Shown here: in pieces, positions 35,127 to 49,400 of the stretch
How the letters are laid out: the number at the start of each line of letters is the position of its first letter
Numbering within the stretch: the stretch's first letter is position 1
Assembly (NCBI GenBank): GCA_903813345.2
Contig: CAIIXF020000001.1
Coordinates: 39,275,366 to 39,339,365 of the forward strand
Source: Owenia fusiformis
Lineage: Eukaryota > Annelida > Polychaeta > Sabellida > Oweniidae
DNA length: 64,000 bases
Reading direction: 5' to 3'
Program-made: the position numbers and the translations under genes
Notes under the pieces: generated by a model
What the model saw: the letters and a program-made list of their open reading frames with translations, nothing else
What the model was told of the DNA's origin: nothing
Databases searched by the model: none

Positions 35127-35470
35127 ATGGCTTGTTTATACACAGTTTACTTACTGTTAATAGTTTGAGTGGCTCTGAGGCACATATACTGAGAAATCAC
35201 GAGAATGGACTAAAAAATATGAACTTGGACATCTCAGTCGGTAAGTTTATAGCTTATATTCCGCTTCTAGTAAACCACCTGGCAGATTTGACCCAGTCTT
35301 TATAACCATCCATATACCCGTCACCGAATGGAACTAGTTGAAAAGGAAATCTTATCTGTGAATCTTGCCTACAGGCGAGAAAGAGGCAATCTGTCTTTCA
35401 AATCCGCCATTTTTGTTATCGTTACCGCAAAATTTTGCAAATCGCATTGTCGTAACCGTCATGCTATAAC
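34325..35470. mobile_element. Segment bounded by perfect 22-bp inverted repeats
   Basis: GTTATAGCATGACGGTTACG plus AC at 34325-34346 is matched by its exact reverse complement at 35449-35470. The same left repeat occurs in the first tandem unit (32357-32378) without a right partner nearby. It could be a TIR element of about 1.15 kb, of which the first tandem copy has only the left part. Target duplication not resolved. Confidence 0.5.
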
Positions 35471-35560
35471 ACCGTGTTATGGTTCCTTTCTAACCGACAA
35501 AACTTCTTCTTCATGAATGGCAACTCTTTCATTGTTCAGTTACGTTGCTGTTATATAAAA

Positions 35561-35697
35561 TAGGAAGCTTAAGCTTGCAATCTTTTTCACAACCTAAACG
35601 TGAACGGAAAATATTTAAGGGGTGTGCATTTGAATGGGCGATTGGTCATACGTATAGGTTGGCGTTTCGATTTTATATCATAAGTTTAAACTCCCTA
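35561..35697. mobile_element. Uninterrupted copy of the TAGGGAGTTTA-type MITE
   Basis: Homologous to both flanks of the 27628-29054 insert ('cttgcaat', 'tttttcacaacctaaa', 'cgtgaacgg', 'gttggcgtttcgattttata'). Its right end is TAAACTCCCTA; its left end is diverged (TAGGAAGCTTA). It shows what the 27591 element looked like before interruption. Confidence 0.85.
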
Positions 35698-36889
35698 TTT
35701 AAATATGAAACAACGTCTTCCAAGGCACTGGGGATCAACAGGGGACAGGGGTAAAACGAATATCACGTTCTGATCTCAGTATAACTGTACTATTAATGAA
35801 TGGGACCAACTGAATCGCAGAAACCCAAGGATCATTTATTTTCATTATTCAATTGACTATGGACCTTTCCCCGGGAAAAGAGGCCCATGGATAAAAAGAA
35901 CTCTGTCCATGGGTGACGTAGGTTTAATTCTAAGTTTCTGTAGATTCTTATGTTCAAAAACCTCTATTCTTTATGTTCCATCACTAATGTATACCACGTC
36001 TAGTATTCATTACTTTTTTAATTAATTGAAAAGGGCATTCATTGGGATGCTGTGGATTTATTCCTTTTGAACAGTTGTAAGCCTACGCGTATACTTTATA
36101 TGGTTCCTCTGTCTGTACGTTTCTTTAAAACAGTTTGTTCATCTCAAGTTTGCAACACAACAATTTGGATATCACGTAGACAAGCATACCGCGTTTTCTT
36201 CACAACGATTCGGATATCTCTAGATTGTAAATAACAGGTCCCTCGTAATATGTGGGTGTTTCTTGTGGCGCGTCATGACGAAAACGATTTACGCACAAGG
36301 TGGTTATTCATCCGCAATTGAAATATAGTCATCAGTTTTTTTCATAGGTGTTCCTGTCAGTGGTGGATTTGATGAACAAGATTATATTGAAGGTGGAAAT
36401 AACTCTTGATAAAATCTTGTCTTAAAATAATTTAATGCAAATGAGAATATTTATCAAAGCTGCGAATCCACGCATTAATTTGATAATTTTACGTAGTTCC
36501 GGATAGTACACTGTAACATTTACCGTTTCACATCAAAATGTAAATAAAAGTGTAAATATAAGGGTACATTTTCAACATTTTACACTAAAATCTAATCAAA
36601 AAGTACTATACTATTCTTGGGGACATTAATCATCAACTGGATTATCTGTAAATAATACTATAAGAGGAAAATAACTCTTTCTAAAAGTGTCAACATTTTG
36701 ACTTGTGAACTTTTGAAAAGTGGACTTTTTAGGAGCGAGTGGAATAAATTGTATACCCACCGACTGGACAATTTCATCGAGTGACTTGAATATTGGATAT
36801 ACAGAGAATATACTAGACGACTCGTCACTCACTAAGAATTATAACATCTAGATGTGGTAAGTATACAGTTTTCTATTTTTACTTCAATG

Positions 36890-37995
36890 TATCGGTACTT
36901 TGTCATTGCGCTATTATGACATTGGATTATATTTCCGATTCACGATGTCCGCCACATTTGTTTTTGGAATTTGAAAAAATGGAAATCTCCAACGTGTGAG
37001 ATGGCTGACCCTGGAAATATGAATTATCGGCAATTGTCGAATAAATAACCCCATGGTCGGACTAGCCTCCATTTAACCTTTAGCATGCTGCCTTATTCAG
37101 CAAATATATCCCACGCGACTGGACTAAATAATTAATATCTCAATAACTACTGAATGTTTCTGGATAAAATTTTCACAAAAAGAAGATACACTGGCATGGC
37201 TCATGAAAAAATGTTCTAATGAATTTTTTTCGTAAATAAATATGACTTGGCATAAATATACAATGAATACTCCTCCGGAATCTGCTTCTTCGCCCCTGGG
37301 AAGATTAAACGTCTGGTCAGAATCCAAAACTGAATTTGCAGCAGTTCAACTTTTCAGTTCAGAAAATATTCTAGTTTCTATTTTCGATGACCTTTATCGG
37401 CTTCCAAGAGCGTTAAGAGGTTTGAAATCACAATCCATTTTCTCCACATTTTCGTTGTGATCGTAGTTGGCCACAATTTTGTATGACTTGTTCACTAAAA
37501 ATGACTAAAAAACTGTTTAAATTGTTGAATTGGGAATTATTTTTCGAAAGATCGCCATTTCTAGGTCAACAGGAAGTCACGTAGGGCACTGAATAAATCG
37601 TGAAATCTAATTGGATCATAAGAATGGCGCGAAAAAGTTTTTAAAAGTTTAAACTCGGATGGATGGATCCTCCAGCAGTCACTCTGGATAATAAAGCGCG
37701 GGCTGATACACTTGCTGGCAGCATGCTAAAGGTTAACAGACACAATATGAATATAAAGCAACAAATGAATCTTTCTCACATATAGGGGGCCTCCGTCGAA
37801 CTTCGACATATGGGGTACTTAGTCCTGGGGCTACCTCAACTATGATGTTTTTTACCATGGTCGATAGCTTAAATTTCCGGATTCAGCCATTTTGGATTAA
37901 GATCTCACCTATTGGAGATTTCCATTTGATTTCAAAAAAATTTCTTAGCTGGCTCACAAGCCATGGTAGAAAAAGCACTGTGACAAAGTAAATCC
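36890..37995. repeat. About 1.1-kb imperfect inverted repeat
   Basis: Matching pairs in opposite orientation occur at 'tactttgtca' (36897) with 'tgacaaagta' (37980), 'ggaaatctccaa' (36980) with 'ttggagatttcc' (37911), and 'ttaacctttagcatgctgcc' (37075) with 'ggcagcatgctaaaggttaa' (37716). The loop, about 37140-37670, contains a short open frame without similarity. Ends and target duplication are not clear, so it may be an old foldback element. Confidence 0.65.
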
Positions 37996-40900
37996 AAACT
38001 TAAAGTTCGATGGAAGACTTCTAGTAAAAAATCAGATTTTTTTTACTTCTATTTCGATGGTCTATCTGGATGAATTGTTTGTAAAATGAGTCATTTATTT
38101 CTTTAAGATTTATTCATATGGGGTTTTCAAGTGTTATTATTTCTAATGTTTTGTTTGAAAGGAAATGTAATTGACATTCTAAAATTTCTTTAGGTACACA
38201 AGAACTGTATGTAACCATGTTACTAACCATCTACCCCCTGTAGATATACTATTGAGTATGTTTCTCTTTGTATATATACTTGTATAAAAAATAATTGATT
38301 ATTCTTTATTTGATCTGGCAACTCAGCATATTCTTATTGTTAAACAGGATATAACTGCTTTGAAGTATGTACATATATGATTTGTATAAAATGAAATGTT
38401 TTTCAGATTTAGGATTGCTGAAAGTAAAGCCCTTATACTCGCTAATGTTGATTTTTTAATATGGAACAAGTACATTCATTAATTGCCTATTACATGAACA
38501 ATCTTTTCAGATTTTAGATGAATTTGAAGAAATAAGAAGTATTCCCTAGGAAATCTTTTTGGTAAATTACCTTTTAATTTGGACAAAGTTCACCCTATCA
38601 GCTAACTGTTTTTTATGTGATGTTTCAGTATCAGTATCACTGCCTGCCGGCAAAGCTGTCAACCAAACAGAAAACAGCAGCATTTGAGGCTTTTGATAAC
38701 CCCCCATAAGCTTTACACTGATACATGCTCATATTGCAGAATGTTGGTGTTTAACAAGTTGATGAATTATCAGGATTTATGATAAGCTCTTTTTTATGCA
38801 AGAGGTAGTTAAAATGAAGGAAATAAATTTTCATGATTGAATGATATTTTGTGCACATGAAACATTCTAGTGTTTTTTGACAATACTTATTGATGCTTTA
38901 ACAGCATCTTTTGAATAAAATAATTAACATGATTACTATATTTACAATACCATAACGTAACTGAACTATGTAAGTATCAGCTAGAATCCATTTTTTCCAA
39001 AGTATATTACTCAAATTTGTACATTTTCACAGACTCATGGTAGGATTAAACTGCATCCTCTAAATATTTGTATCGTGAGAGGATTTTTTAGAAATTGTCT
39101 AATTACATTTATATTGTGTTCATTTTATAAAACAGGAAGGGGGTTTGGTCTTTTCTCCATCCTAGGTTTGAACAATTATCAGAATGTCCTTTTTGTAAAA
39201 TTGAGTATATTTGAAGTGTTAAAATTGATGATAGTAAACTTCAATTTATGATAAGGTTTAACAACAATTTTTGATAAGTTTTATTGAAACATGAGATGGG
39301 TTGTGACTGAGACTTAACTAAACCTAAGATAAAAGTGGATGTGTAACTCCCTATTCCAGCTCTGTTAAAAATGTTTTGATCTTGAGTTATTCAGAAATGT
39401 TCCCAAAATATATTTGAACTACAATTAACAAATACCATTTCTTATTGTATTTGTGGAATTGTGTGCAATGAAGCAGTAAACGCTCTTTGAAACTTCTACT
39501 CTTCAGTTATTGGATCACATATATGTCACACTGCACTATAATAACAGAAATATTTATTTCTGAATAGAGGTGAGGAGTTTTGCAACTTAAATTAATATAT
39601 TTGGACCACCAGCATGCATTTTACCATTTTAGAACAATCCAATGATGTTGCATTGGTTTCAATATCATTCCTTAAAATCTTACTTTTGTTATTAGCTCAT
39701 CAATATGTACAATATTTTTGAATTATGTTAAATCCTGAATATAATGTATCTTTCTACAGAAACCATATGTTATTGGATCTATACTGTGTTTGTATTAATA
39801 TGCTTTAAATATTTCAGAAATAACTAGAAATCATTAACATAGGTCCTCTGCTACCCTTCATAAGTAGGCATATTTTAGACCCTTTCTCCTAGATTGGATT
39901 GAAAAGGAACACTACCAGTCTTTCAATCTCTCCAGAATGTTATAAATGGATGCTGATAAAATTTGATATATTTTTTACGTCCTTTTTTCATCCAGGTGGT
40001 TAAATGACATGCCAACATTTCACACTTTCAAGGTATATTCCCCATATGAGTCATTTGCATTTTTCAATAGCATTTCCCCATAGAGCTGTTATTTCCTATT
40101 TTTGGCGACATTGTACAATATTGAAAGTTGGCTCTTAAATTCTCAATACAAGGACATGAGAGTGTGTATTGACAGATTAGTAAAGCAAGTGTGAGAGCCC
40201 AGACAGAAGTTCAAAAGGGCCGTTGCTATAAAATTGTTTATTTGTATAGCTTTCTATGAGGTTAAAATGACATTCTCTTTCTGTGAGAATCTGTTGAATT
40301 TTTGAGTTTAATGTTACATCTATTGATGATTCATAATACTTGAAATCACGCTATCAGATTATCCTTTAATATTTGTCTTAAAACATGTTCGGAATACATT
40401 GTAGAAAAGGTATACAAATTTGTATAATGAATATTCAGTTCCATTCTTCACCTATTTGTAACCCAAAACATTTGCATAAGACCATACTCTATAAATAATC
40501 TTGCTTTTGTTGGATTCACCACTTAAGTTTATGAAATCATATTTGTCAGGTAATTGGATTTTTGAGAGTGTTTTAAGTCATATTCTAATCGTTCATGTAA
40601 TTGACAATGTTAGTTCCATACTAGTTTTATATTGCAAATGCTATTGTATGTGAATGGCATCAAGATCTGACATACTTCATGTTACACTTCTAATATATAA
40701 TATAGATTTCTTATTATTCAATCAGTTGAAATTCCCTGTTGGGAGAGTGGTCAAAAGTCCAGTGGAACATGGTGCTAGTAGGATGTGTAGAGTTGTAGAT
40801 GATTCAGTTTATTCTTGAATAATTAGTGATGAAAGGCTCCCTAAATGAGTTAACACATCTCTGCAGAGTATTGCTACTTACAGGCCTGGCTAACCCAACT

Positions 40901-41680
40901 AATCCACGTTGCTTCAAGAAATTGATTTCATCAAATTAGGACTCCTCGAACACAAAATTATAATACGAATGACAATCATAGTACAAGGCTCTCCTACATT
41001 TAAATCTCTCTGGCGCAGTACATTTAATCAATTCCTAACAACCCGATTTACCTTCATCAATTTCTAACAATGATTCAGAATTCTAAGATGTTGGACTAAA
41101 GACCTCCAAAATCGAGAAGAGGGTATTGTGGAACAATGTATTGTTGTAACCAATGGTATACCAATAACCAATATGAATAACATTCGCATTGCTTTCAAAG
41201 TTCCATTTCATGTTTAATGTATATCATATACTTGAGACATTTGTATTTTGTAAAAATGTGTTGATTTATATTGAGACTGTTCAAAGGAGATGAGAAATCA
41301 ATGAAATCATTGACCCAATGTTGAATCAACGGTTACACATTATAACCTGAACATTCCTGTACACATGATGGGAATCGCAATCTACCAAATTAGAAAAGTC
41401 TTGAATATAGATTGATTCCATTAGCCTGCCTATAATCACCATAATATAATTGTTGCCTCTACTAATCATGTTATTATGTGTTTGTCATTGGGGTTTCTCA
41501 TCTTACTCCATATGGTAGGCTGGATAATAATGTTCAAAGAGGGGAGGAGTGTCATCAATAAGTCAGTGATCTCTCCAAGATTTTTCTTAACTGGGTTCTA
41601 AATTCTAATTTCACCTGATTTGATCAAATTATTTCAATATTCCATTCTTTGACAGACTGCACTGCAAACAAATTTTCAAT
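37996..41680. other. AT-rich stretch, nothing recognised
   Basis: Low-complexity AT-rich sequence on both strands. No exon-like block, no bounded element and no tandem array seen. Confidence 0.6.
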
Positions 41681-41686
41681 GGGGTG

Positions 41687-41898
41687 CAGGCCCGTAGCCA
41701 GGATTTGCCAAGGGGGGGGTTCACTTTTTGAAAAATTCCAGGGGTGGTTCACTTTTGACAATTTTGGTTCAAAAATGGCCAAAATCACTTAAAAAGTGTT
41801 CAGAATGATAAAAAACTGCATGATTTTGAAATAATTTTTGGCCAGAGGGGGGGGGGGGTTCGCTCGAACCCATCAAACTCCTCCTGGCTAAGGGCCTG
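41687..41898. mobile_element. 212-bp MITE, TIR CAGGCCCGTAGCCAGGA
   Basis: The left end CAGGCCCGTAGCCAGGAT is matched by TCCTGGCTAAGGGCCTG at the right (two mismatches). GGGTG at 41682-41686 and 41899-41903 is a likely 5-bp target duplication. The inside has poly-G tracts and 'ggttcactttttga'. Non-autonomous. Confidence 0.8.
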
Positions 41899-41903
41899 GG
41901 GTG

Positions 41904-44900
41904 GCATGTCATTTTGCATTCTATACAGGATGCATCACCTAGTTGTAATGCTGTAATTCTAGCAAATAAGAGAAATGGAACTTGGCAAGCATTACCTTCT
42001 CTGAAGATGTAGTATGAATAACACATAGGAGGGAAGTATGGTATAATCAATACAAGTTCAGATAAAACCCACATTTTTACAACATAAAACTCTAGTCCCA
42101 GAGTATAGGGTCAGAGATATAATATATAATTATAGAGTATAGCATAGACCAGATGAAAACTTCAAGTTTGACATATATTCACAGTCTGAAATGTTACAGA
42201 CATGAAATCATTAGTGGCAGGGAAATGATTATTTTGATTGCTAATTGCAGAGAACATAAGCATTAATTGACTTAGGAGTTATCTATAATTTTATAACATG
42301 ATGCCATCCTGTAGAGATATCATCTAGATAATGCTCCTGTGTATTGGTAGAGACCTGAGGACTGCTATGCTGTCTGTCACAAGCCAGATAGAATTAGGTT
42401 TACTTCAGGCCTACCTTTAGTATAACATTCATCAGTTGTTTTTTAAGATTTAGAAATAAAGAACATACTGGTTATGGGCATATTATATACATGTATTATA
42501 CATATATGATAACTAAGAACTAAGATGTTGAAGGAAGGAGGAGGAGAGATGATTAAATGAAAAGAATTGCAGGATTTATGAAAATATATGTGCTTATGTA
42601 TGATCCAAGGATTTTATGTTAAAGTTAGTAGTTACTGTGTTTCATCAGTTCATAGACATTCTAAGTTTAAAGTAAATAAACCTCCCTCTGACCATTCACT
42701 GGTCCAGCTATCTCACATTCCTATTCACTCATTCAACACTTCAATTAATATCAAACCATTTATCACTGGTGCATTTTTTCTTTCAATTTTTTCATATGTG
42801 TGTATGACCAGTCAGTCTGTATGTTTCACTAAAAGGTTAAATGATATTAATTTTGCTTGGGGATTGAATCGACCTTTATCTTTAAACACATTAAAATGGT
42901 CACTGTGTTTTCACAAACATCTAAATATACCAGTTGGGTTATAAATAGGTTGAATTTGAAGTGAAGAAAACCCGATTCTGGTTTTTCGCTTGTTACCTGA
43001 TTGCAAGAGAGTTTATGCATGATAATAAGAGAAAATGTGATGCCACAATAATTAAACGAAAATAAACTTGTGTTTACATAAACCACTGATTTGTTTTTCA
43101 TTAATAAAAGCAATCACTTGAAAAATATTGGCAGAAAACTTTCATTTATTATAATCTTAACTGATTATTACAGACTTTTATTGGTGAATAATATCATTTT
43201 ATACTTTTAATGACTTCTATTCAGCTAAATATTGAGTAAATTTACCGAGAATACCTTGAACCAATATTCAACGACTTTTTATGGGCAATACGTGCATTCT
43301 TCTGAACACCATTCCAAAACATATGCTTATGAAATTCTTATGCTCCTTTGTAAAGTCTGACGATCCTTAATTCAATATTTTGAGGAATAATGCTTTAATT
43401 TCTAGAACTTATATGCGCTGATACAACAATGTAATATAATGCAACTAATACCTCATTAATGTTTTGTGTGAAGGATGCGACTAAAATAAAAATAGATATT
43501 CAGTAACTGATATTGATATCTATATTACACCTTATGTGGCATGTGGACTTGATATGTTTAGTGTGTAATATCTTCCTTTGCCAATAGACCTGACCCAATT
43601 CAGTATATCCAACAAAATGGCAGCTGTTCTATAATTCATGTTTGACCATTATGTCTCAATTCTGAAAGCATAGTGACTCATACAGATTAGAGAACCAAAC
43701 ATTGAGATGCCTGTCATATTTTTAGTTCTATCATTCTATTTTCTATTATCTTTGTGTTGATCCAATTTTAGATTGCGAAATTCAACATAAATCACCTTCA
43801 ACGTCTGATGAGATTTCAGGCCATCAAATTGAGATAGTATGAACACCTCATGTAATAAGCTACATTGGTAACAGAAACCTATATTGGAGAATATTGGTTC
43901 TGCCTTGGAATTATTCTACTGAATAAGATTGTCAGATCAATTAAAAGGATAATTCCTCTATTAGAGAATTAGCTGTATTCGTAATGAGCTTGTCAATTGA
44001 TATAGTGTAACAAGAATGGAAAGGTCTGATCACTAGTATGATATAGTGGTATATAGACATGCAGTAATATCATTATTATAGGCTTATCTGCCATTAGAAG
44101 GGGTAAGGGTTTGAGTTGTAATGTCTGTAGTTTATATCAAGTCCATACACCTCTACCTGTATTCTTCAGATGGGGTACTTTATACGGGGGAGGGGGGGGG
44201 TTACAATTTGCTCGAAGCAATTCTCGATGTGAGATGTAGTTAGCAAAATAGACAGATGTGATATGGCTCTGGTACAGATATGCATCTCCTGAAAATATTC
44301 TTTGGCAATTTGCTATATATGATCTAATCAATTAGAATCGGTCACATCATCAGAAAGGCTTTTACTCATTAGTTTTCTTTAACTTGGATGATATCTTTAT
44401 AAGTTGATATCGAGATCATCAGTATATTTCATGCATTATATACATGCTGTAAAACTGTTTTAGAAGGCTCTCATATTCATATGCTTGAACCTACTTACTT
44501 TCAATCCCATAGAGTCTTAAATAGAAAGAAATGCATGAAACATTGTTCGTTCAATTACAACGAGAAAGGACTTGTAATATAACAGGAACATCTTATAATA
44601 GGACTCAGTATGCATCGGAAGTGCTATTTTAATCAGAAGCATTTGATGCTATTTGCCTATTTAATACTGCTTATTCATTGAGGCTCATACTCTCTGGTGA
44701 GTCAATGGAGCCATGAAATGTCATATATTTGCATGCATCAGCATTGACAAATCATTGGGGATGTTTTGATGTATGACTTCATTGAAGTGCTCGCTCTTAG
44801 TCTTGCATCAAGACCAGGCACCCATTGTGGGATCCACGGCCTGTACTATCCATTGGAATACAGACTCTTCAAGCTTTAGATAAAGAAGGACTCTGGTAAA

Positions 44901-45480
44901 TCAGAATGTCCATGTACTCCCATTCCATCTCTTGTGAAAGAGAGAGAATCGAGATAGAGAGAAAAATGTATGTATATATTCATGCAGGTCTAGCTTACTT
45001 CCAGATTCATGTTAAATGTTCCAATGAAGGAAGTTAGCAATGGAACTATCATCTCAGCTTGATCCCAAAACTTACATCTATTATCGCTTGTGTGTATATT
45101 TTTCTTGTAAGTGATAAGCCTTCAAGTGTGAGCTGGATTTCATAGCCCACCATTTTCATCAATGTTAACCTGGAAATTATGCCTTGTGTATGGTTGCTGC
45201 CTATGTTTCATACTTGAGGCACTGGTACACTGGTTTGGTGTATGGAAAAGACCGTCCATCAACTAGATCTACTACTCTGACCAGTCAATCTCCACTCTTA
45301 GGTCCAAAATTTGTAGTGGCTTCTTGGAGGTTGGTGGTTGGAGGGGTCGGTTAGGGCGTTTCATTTTTTGGACTTCTTTTCTGAATAATATTCAAATCAA
45401 TATCTAAACTGATTGAATATGCTATAAAATAGGTTAATCAGTTGACTCATACTGAATATCTGTAATGTCAGTCTTAGTAG
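41904..45480. other. AT-rich stretch, nothing recognised
   Basis: Several frames of 60-118 codons exist (the longest on the plus strand at 42588-42944), but they have no splice context, no codon bias and no similarity I recognise. A poly-G run lies near 44186. Confidence 0.55.
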
Positions 45481-45523
45481 ATGGTGCCAATCTTGGTAAT
45501 GATTGACCTTTTCTTGTGCTTAG

Positions 45524-45723
45524 TGCATGCTGATTTTTATTTAGACTGGGGTCGCTCAGAGGCAATCAAACATAGAACAGCTTTTCATTCACAAGCCAGA
45601 GTCGTGACAGTCGTTATTCTAGGGAATATATTTTCAGTTTTATGTGGTCTATGGGGAATAGCAGTCATGTCATCTGAAACCCACCCCTTAAGGCTCCCTT
45701 CATCTTTCATTACTTACAATTAG
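45524..45723 (+). CDS. Possible terminal exon with one membrane helix (weak)
   Basis: Preceded by an acceptor-like 'gaccttttcttgtgcttag' and open to a TAG at 45721. The protein has a polar part (DWGRSEAIKHRTAFHSQARV) followed by a hydrophobic segment (VTVVILGNIFSVLCGLWGIA) and a short tail. The arrangement 'A..S..AR' followed by a membrane helix vaguely recalls the end of CD225/dispanin-like domains. I found no partner exon upstream. Chance is a serious alternative. Confidence 0.18.
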
Positions 45724-46499
45724 TGAAACATTGATTATCTGTAATCCTACTCAATCAATAGTTTTGATATGAAATAGCCTGAAACACCTTCTAACCCACA
45801 TCTTAACAGTATATACAGCACGGTGTGTATAGCACTGTTATATGGACATTTAAGAGTTGCTTCTTTTATGGGTCCTTTTACTTGTATAGTTGCATGATCC
45901 AGTTGTCAGTGAGGAATTATATTGTCAGGTTCCTCTCAATGTAACAAGAATATTGCTTATTAGAGGTTAATAGAAAGTGATTCAGGATACTCATACATAT
46001 TGATTCTTGCAAATAGTTTCTCGTAAGCACAATTTAGATGTGTTTGATTCCCCCTAGCCCTCTTCTCCACCAAGTGGGAGTCAATTAGTTGATTAGAATG
46101 TCAAAGGAACAGAATGACTGATCCCTAGAAATATATTACTCATATGATGTGCCATCAGATAGAACTATCATCAATTAAGACATTTAAAATATAGAAAGTA
46201 ATAGGTGATCATGATGGTTTCTATAATAAAATCTCAATTTTCTGAATTCATACCAAGTTATGTTTTTGCGTCGCCTCTCATAATGCTGTCTTAGAATTCA
46301 TATGGGCAAGGTCATCTATCAAACTGAACAAGATAAAACTGAGCGACGTATACATAGGGGTATCTGGGGAATGTCTCGATTGATCCCATTCAGCATGCAA
46401 GCTTATAGTTTGAATCCAATTGCAACAGTGTATGACATTGACAAAATAATTACTGTATTCATTTTCATTTTGTATACTCCAACAAAGCTTAAAGCCATA

Positions 46500-49400
46500 C
46501 ACATATAACTTGATGTTTTATAAGTACAATACAGTAACAGATAATAGATTTGGACAGTTCTTATAGTTAGAAATCTCATTAGAGTGAGAATGTGAGAAAA
46601 TATATTTTTTGCAGATTTCCGGCAAAAATCAATTAAGCCACTGTTAGTGTTTGCAATGTGCTATTTTTCTAAAGAATTCAGTTTGATCCATTTTAAGAAG
46701 GCTTAGCAGGTGTGACTGTTTCACTGTTTTCATTCGCCATTTTCCCACCAGCTTTCACTTACTCAGTTTTGCTAACCCTTCTTCTTTTGAGGTTTTCTGT
46801 GTTTACAAAAAATCAGTCTGCAATCACATCTTGACTTTCCTATGCTATTTGAAAGAAACTTGATGAGACTCATGCAATCTTTGTTATTTTATGCTACAGT
46901 CTTTTGTTATTGTATGCTGAAAACTTTTGTTATTGTATGCAACAATCTTTTGTTATTGTGTGCTGCAATCTTTTGTTTTTATTAGATGCTGTATTGTATG
47001 TTATTGTATGCTGCAGTCATATGTTCTGTTTTATATTTTTTGTAATGCAGATGTTCTGTAACCCTGCTGAGTGTAGCAATACCATTTAGTACCATGACAT
47101 GACGTAGTTGTCTTTTTAAGAGACACAAAATAAAAATCTTGAAAAGGATAGAAGAAATAAATTGTTAAACCTGATATGTGGATAACTCTTTTTGATCAAA
47201 TTTACATAAGAGGAAGTTGATTGGAGGATTTATGTATGAATATATTATATTTATATACATGTACCCTCTTTTCTCATATTCAGTCTATGGATATAAAATC
47301 TTGGATGACTTGCTATCGCATACCCAACAACCCAGAGACTGGTAGTCATGAGATGAATCAAAATGTTGAAAAGGGTCTGATTATACATGAGAGGGTGTGA
47401 GATTTCAATCTGCCGGAGGGATGAACTTTCGATTTGATTTGAAAACTGTTTATTCTGGGTAGTTATATCAATGCAAAAACTAGTGTTCCTAGGGGCCAGG
47501 TGACTAACTATTTGTATTTGAAGAAACTGAGATATTGTTTGATATTGTTGTTTATTGATTTCTAAATACATATCATGGCACTCTTGTTATCCTCATGATT
47601 TTCTCTGTATTCCTCCCTCATGTTATGTCACTGTGATATTCAAGCTGATATTACATTGAAGACATTTGATGACTTGTTTGAAGTATAATATGTGATTCCT
47701 CTTGAAGGTTCTCATATGAATAACAAAACCCAAATGAAAGATTTTATATTATTACAGTTGTTTTAGCTCTACTTCATACTTTTCTGGATGATACTAAGAT
47801 ACTCAGCACTGAAGAAGACATGTTGGCTGCTTGTTTGAAGTACACTGTTATTTATAATTCATCTTGAAGGCTTTCAGGACAACCCAAAAGAAAGATTTCT
47901 TCATTCTACCGATGGTTTATTATTAGACTCATATGTTGTATGTTCAGTTTATTCACAAGTGTCCTCATAATTAATCACATTGTCCGCAACCAACTGGCCT
48001 TCATTGGGGACATTATGGTTCATTTCTCTTTTGTCTATTGCTCTTACTAAACCATCTATGCCTACATACAATTCATACACAATAATACGAGGGGCATCAG
48101 TTGATGAAATTGGATGCCTATTCATAAAAGTGGATGATAATTGATGAGTATTAGATTTCAGAATTGAATATTTGCCATTTTTATAAAAAGTGTGTTTTAT
48201 GTTTTTCTAGATGCATAAGCATATAACTAAGAAGTGAAACCCTGCTTGGTTTAGATTCAAAACAAAATCCAGGAAAATGTATCTTTTTTATCATTTGTTA
48301 TCTCAGTAAGGTGCCCATATATTACCCAAAGATAATCCTGTTGTCTTTTCAACAGGATAGTAGGATAATTCCCCTTCAGAAAGTAGGGTTCATAAGTTAA
48401 GTCTGTGTAGTAGACCTGGAAAGATTATGCCAAGTTGAATCTGGAAACATAGAAAAGATATAGACAACATATGATGAACATATTTGACCTGGTGATGCGT
48501 ACTATAACTTTGGAAAGTACATCACTATCTGTACATCATTTCTAGAGAAATGTTGGGCTGTTGGCTCATTATATGGAAAAGTAAAACACCAGTCTTGCAT
48601 AAGAACCATATTCACCCTTTCAAATGTTTTAACTGCCTATAGTCATACAGTAAAACCTGTGTATAGTGAAAACTTATGGAGCCATAAAAATGTGTTCACT
48701 GTAAGAAGGTGTTCACTATGGAGAAGCCATTTTGTAGTAAGTGCAAAATGTACTGAGAATGCTTAAAAAGGGTGTTCATAAAGAAAGGTGTTTATTAAGA
48801 CACTTATCTCCACACGTGGATATGTTGTCCCATTACACCCTTTCATTGTGAAGATTCAGAAAGTATATATTGGATTGGGTAGCACTGAGTTTAGTTAGTC
48901 ACACTACTGGAAAAATTGTACTTTTCCAGTCTGCTCATCCCAGAACATCAATGAACCACATGACATGATTTCTTGGCAAATGCCCCAGTCTACACATCTA
49001 TGTGTGCACGTAAGCATTCACACAACAACCTGGACTTGTTATTATTATCTAGTTGTCATATATTACTCTATTTTCTTGCACGTTTTATTGTGGTAGGCTA
49101 AGTAGAATGATAACCTTACTCACTTCTGTTGCATAGGTTTGATTACAGTATACCTTTATGCAAACAGGCCCAAAACTTGTCACACAAGGGCAACCTATAG
49201 AATATATATCTTTTATTGACTAGCTAAATTGTTAAATTGCCTGTTTTGTACAGCTGGCTATCAGGTAAACATACAGGAACAAAAACTAAATCTAAAATCA
49301 AAAATACCACAACTTGAGATGACATGTTCATTTTCATAAAATCAAAATTGGCCATATTTTCCAAGGGTGTGAGTTCTGCAGTATGCAAATGTAACATCTA

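Noticed and set aside
42588-42944. 118-codon plus-strand frame
   Set aside because: Average composition for AT-rich intergenic sequence, no domain, no splice signals.
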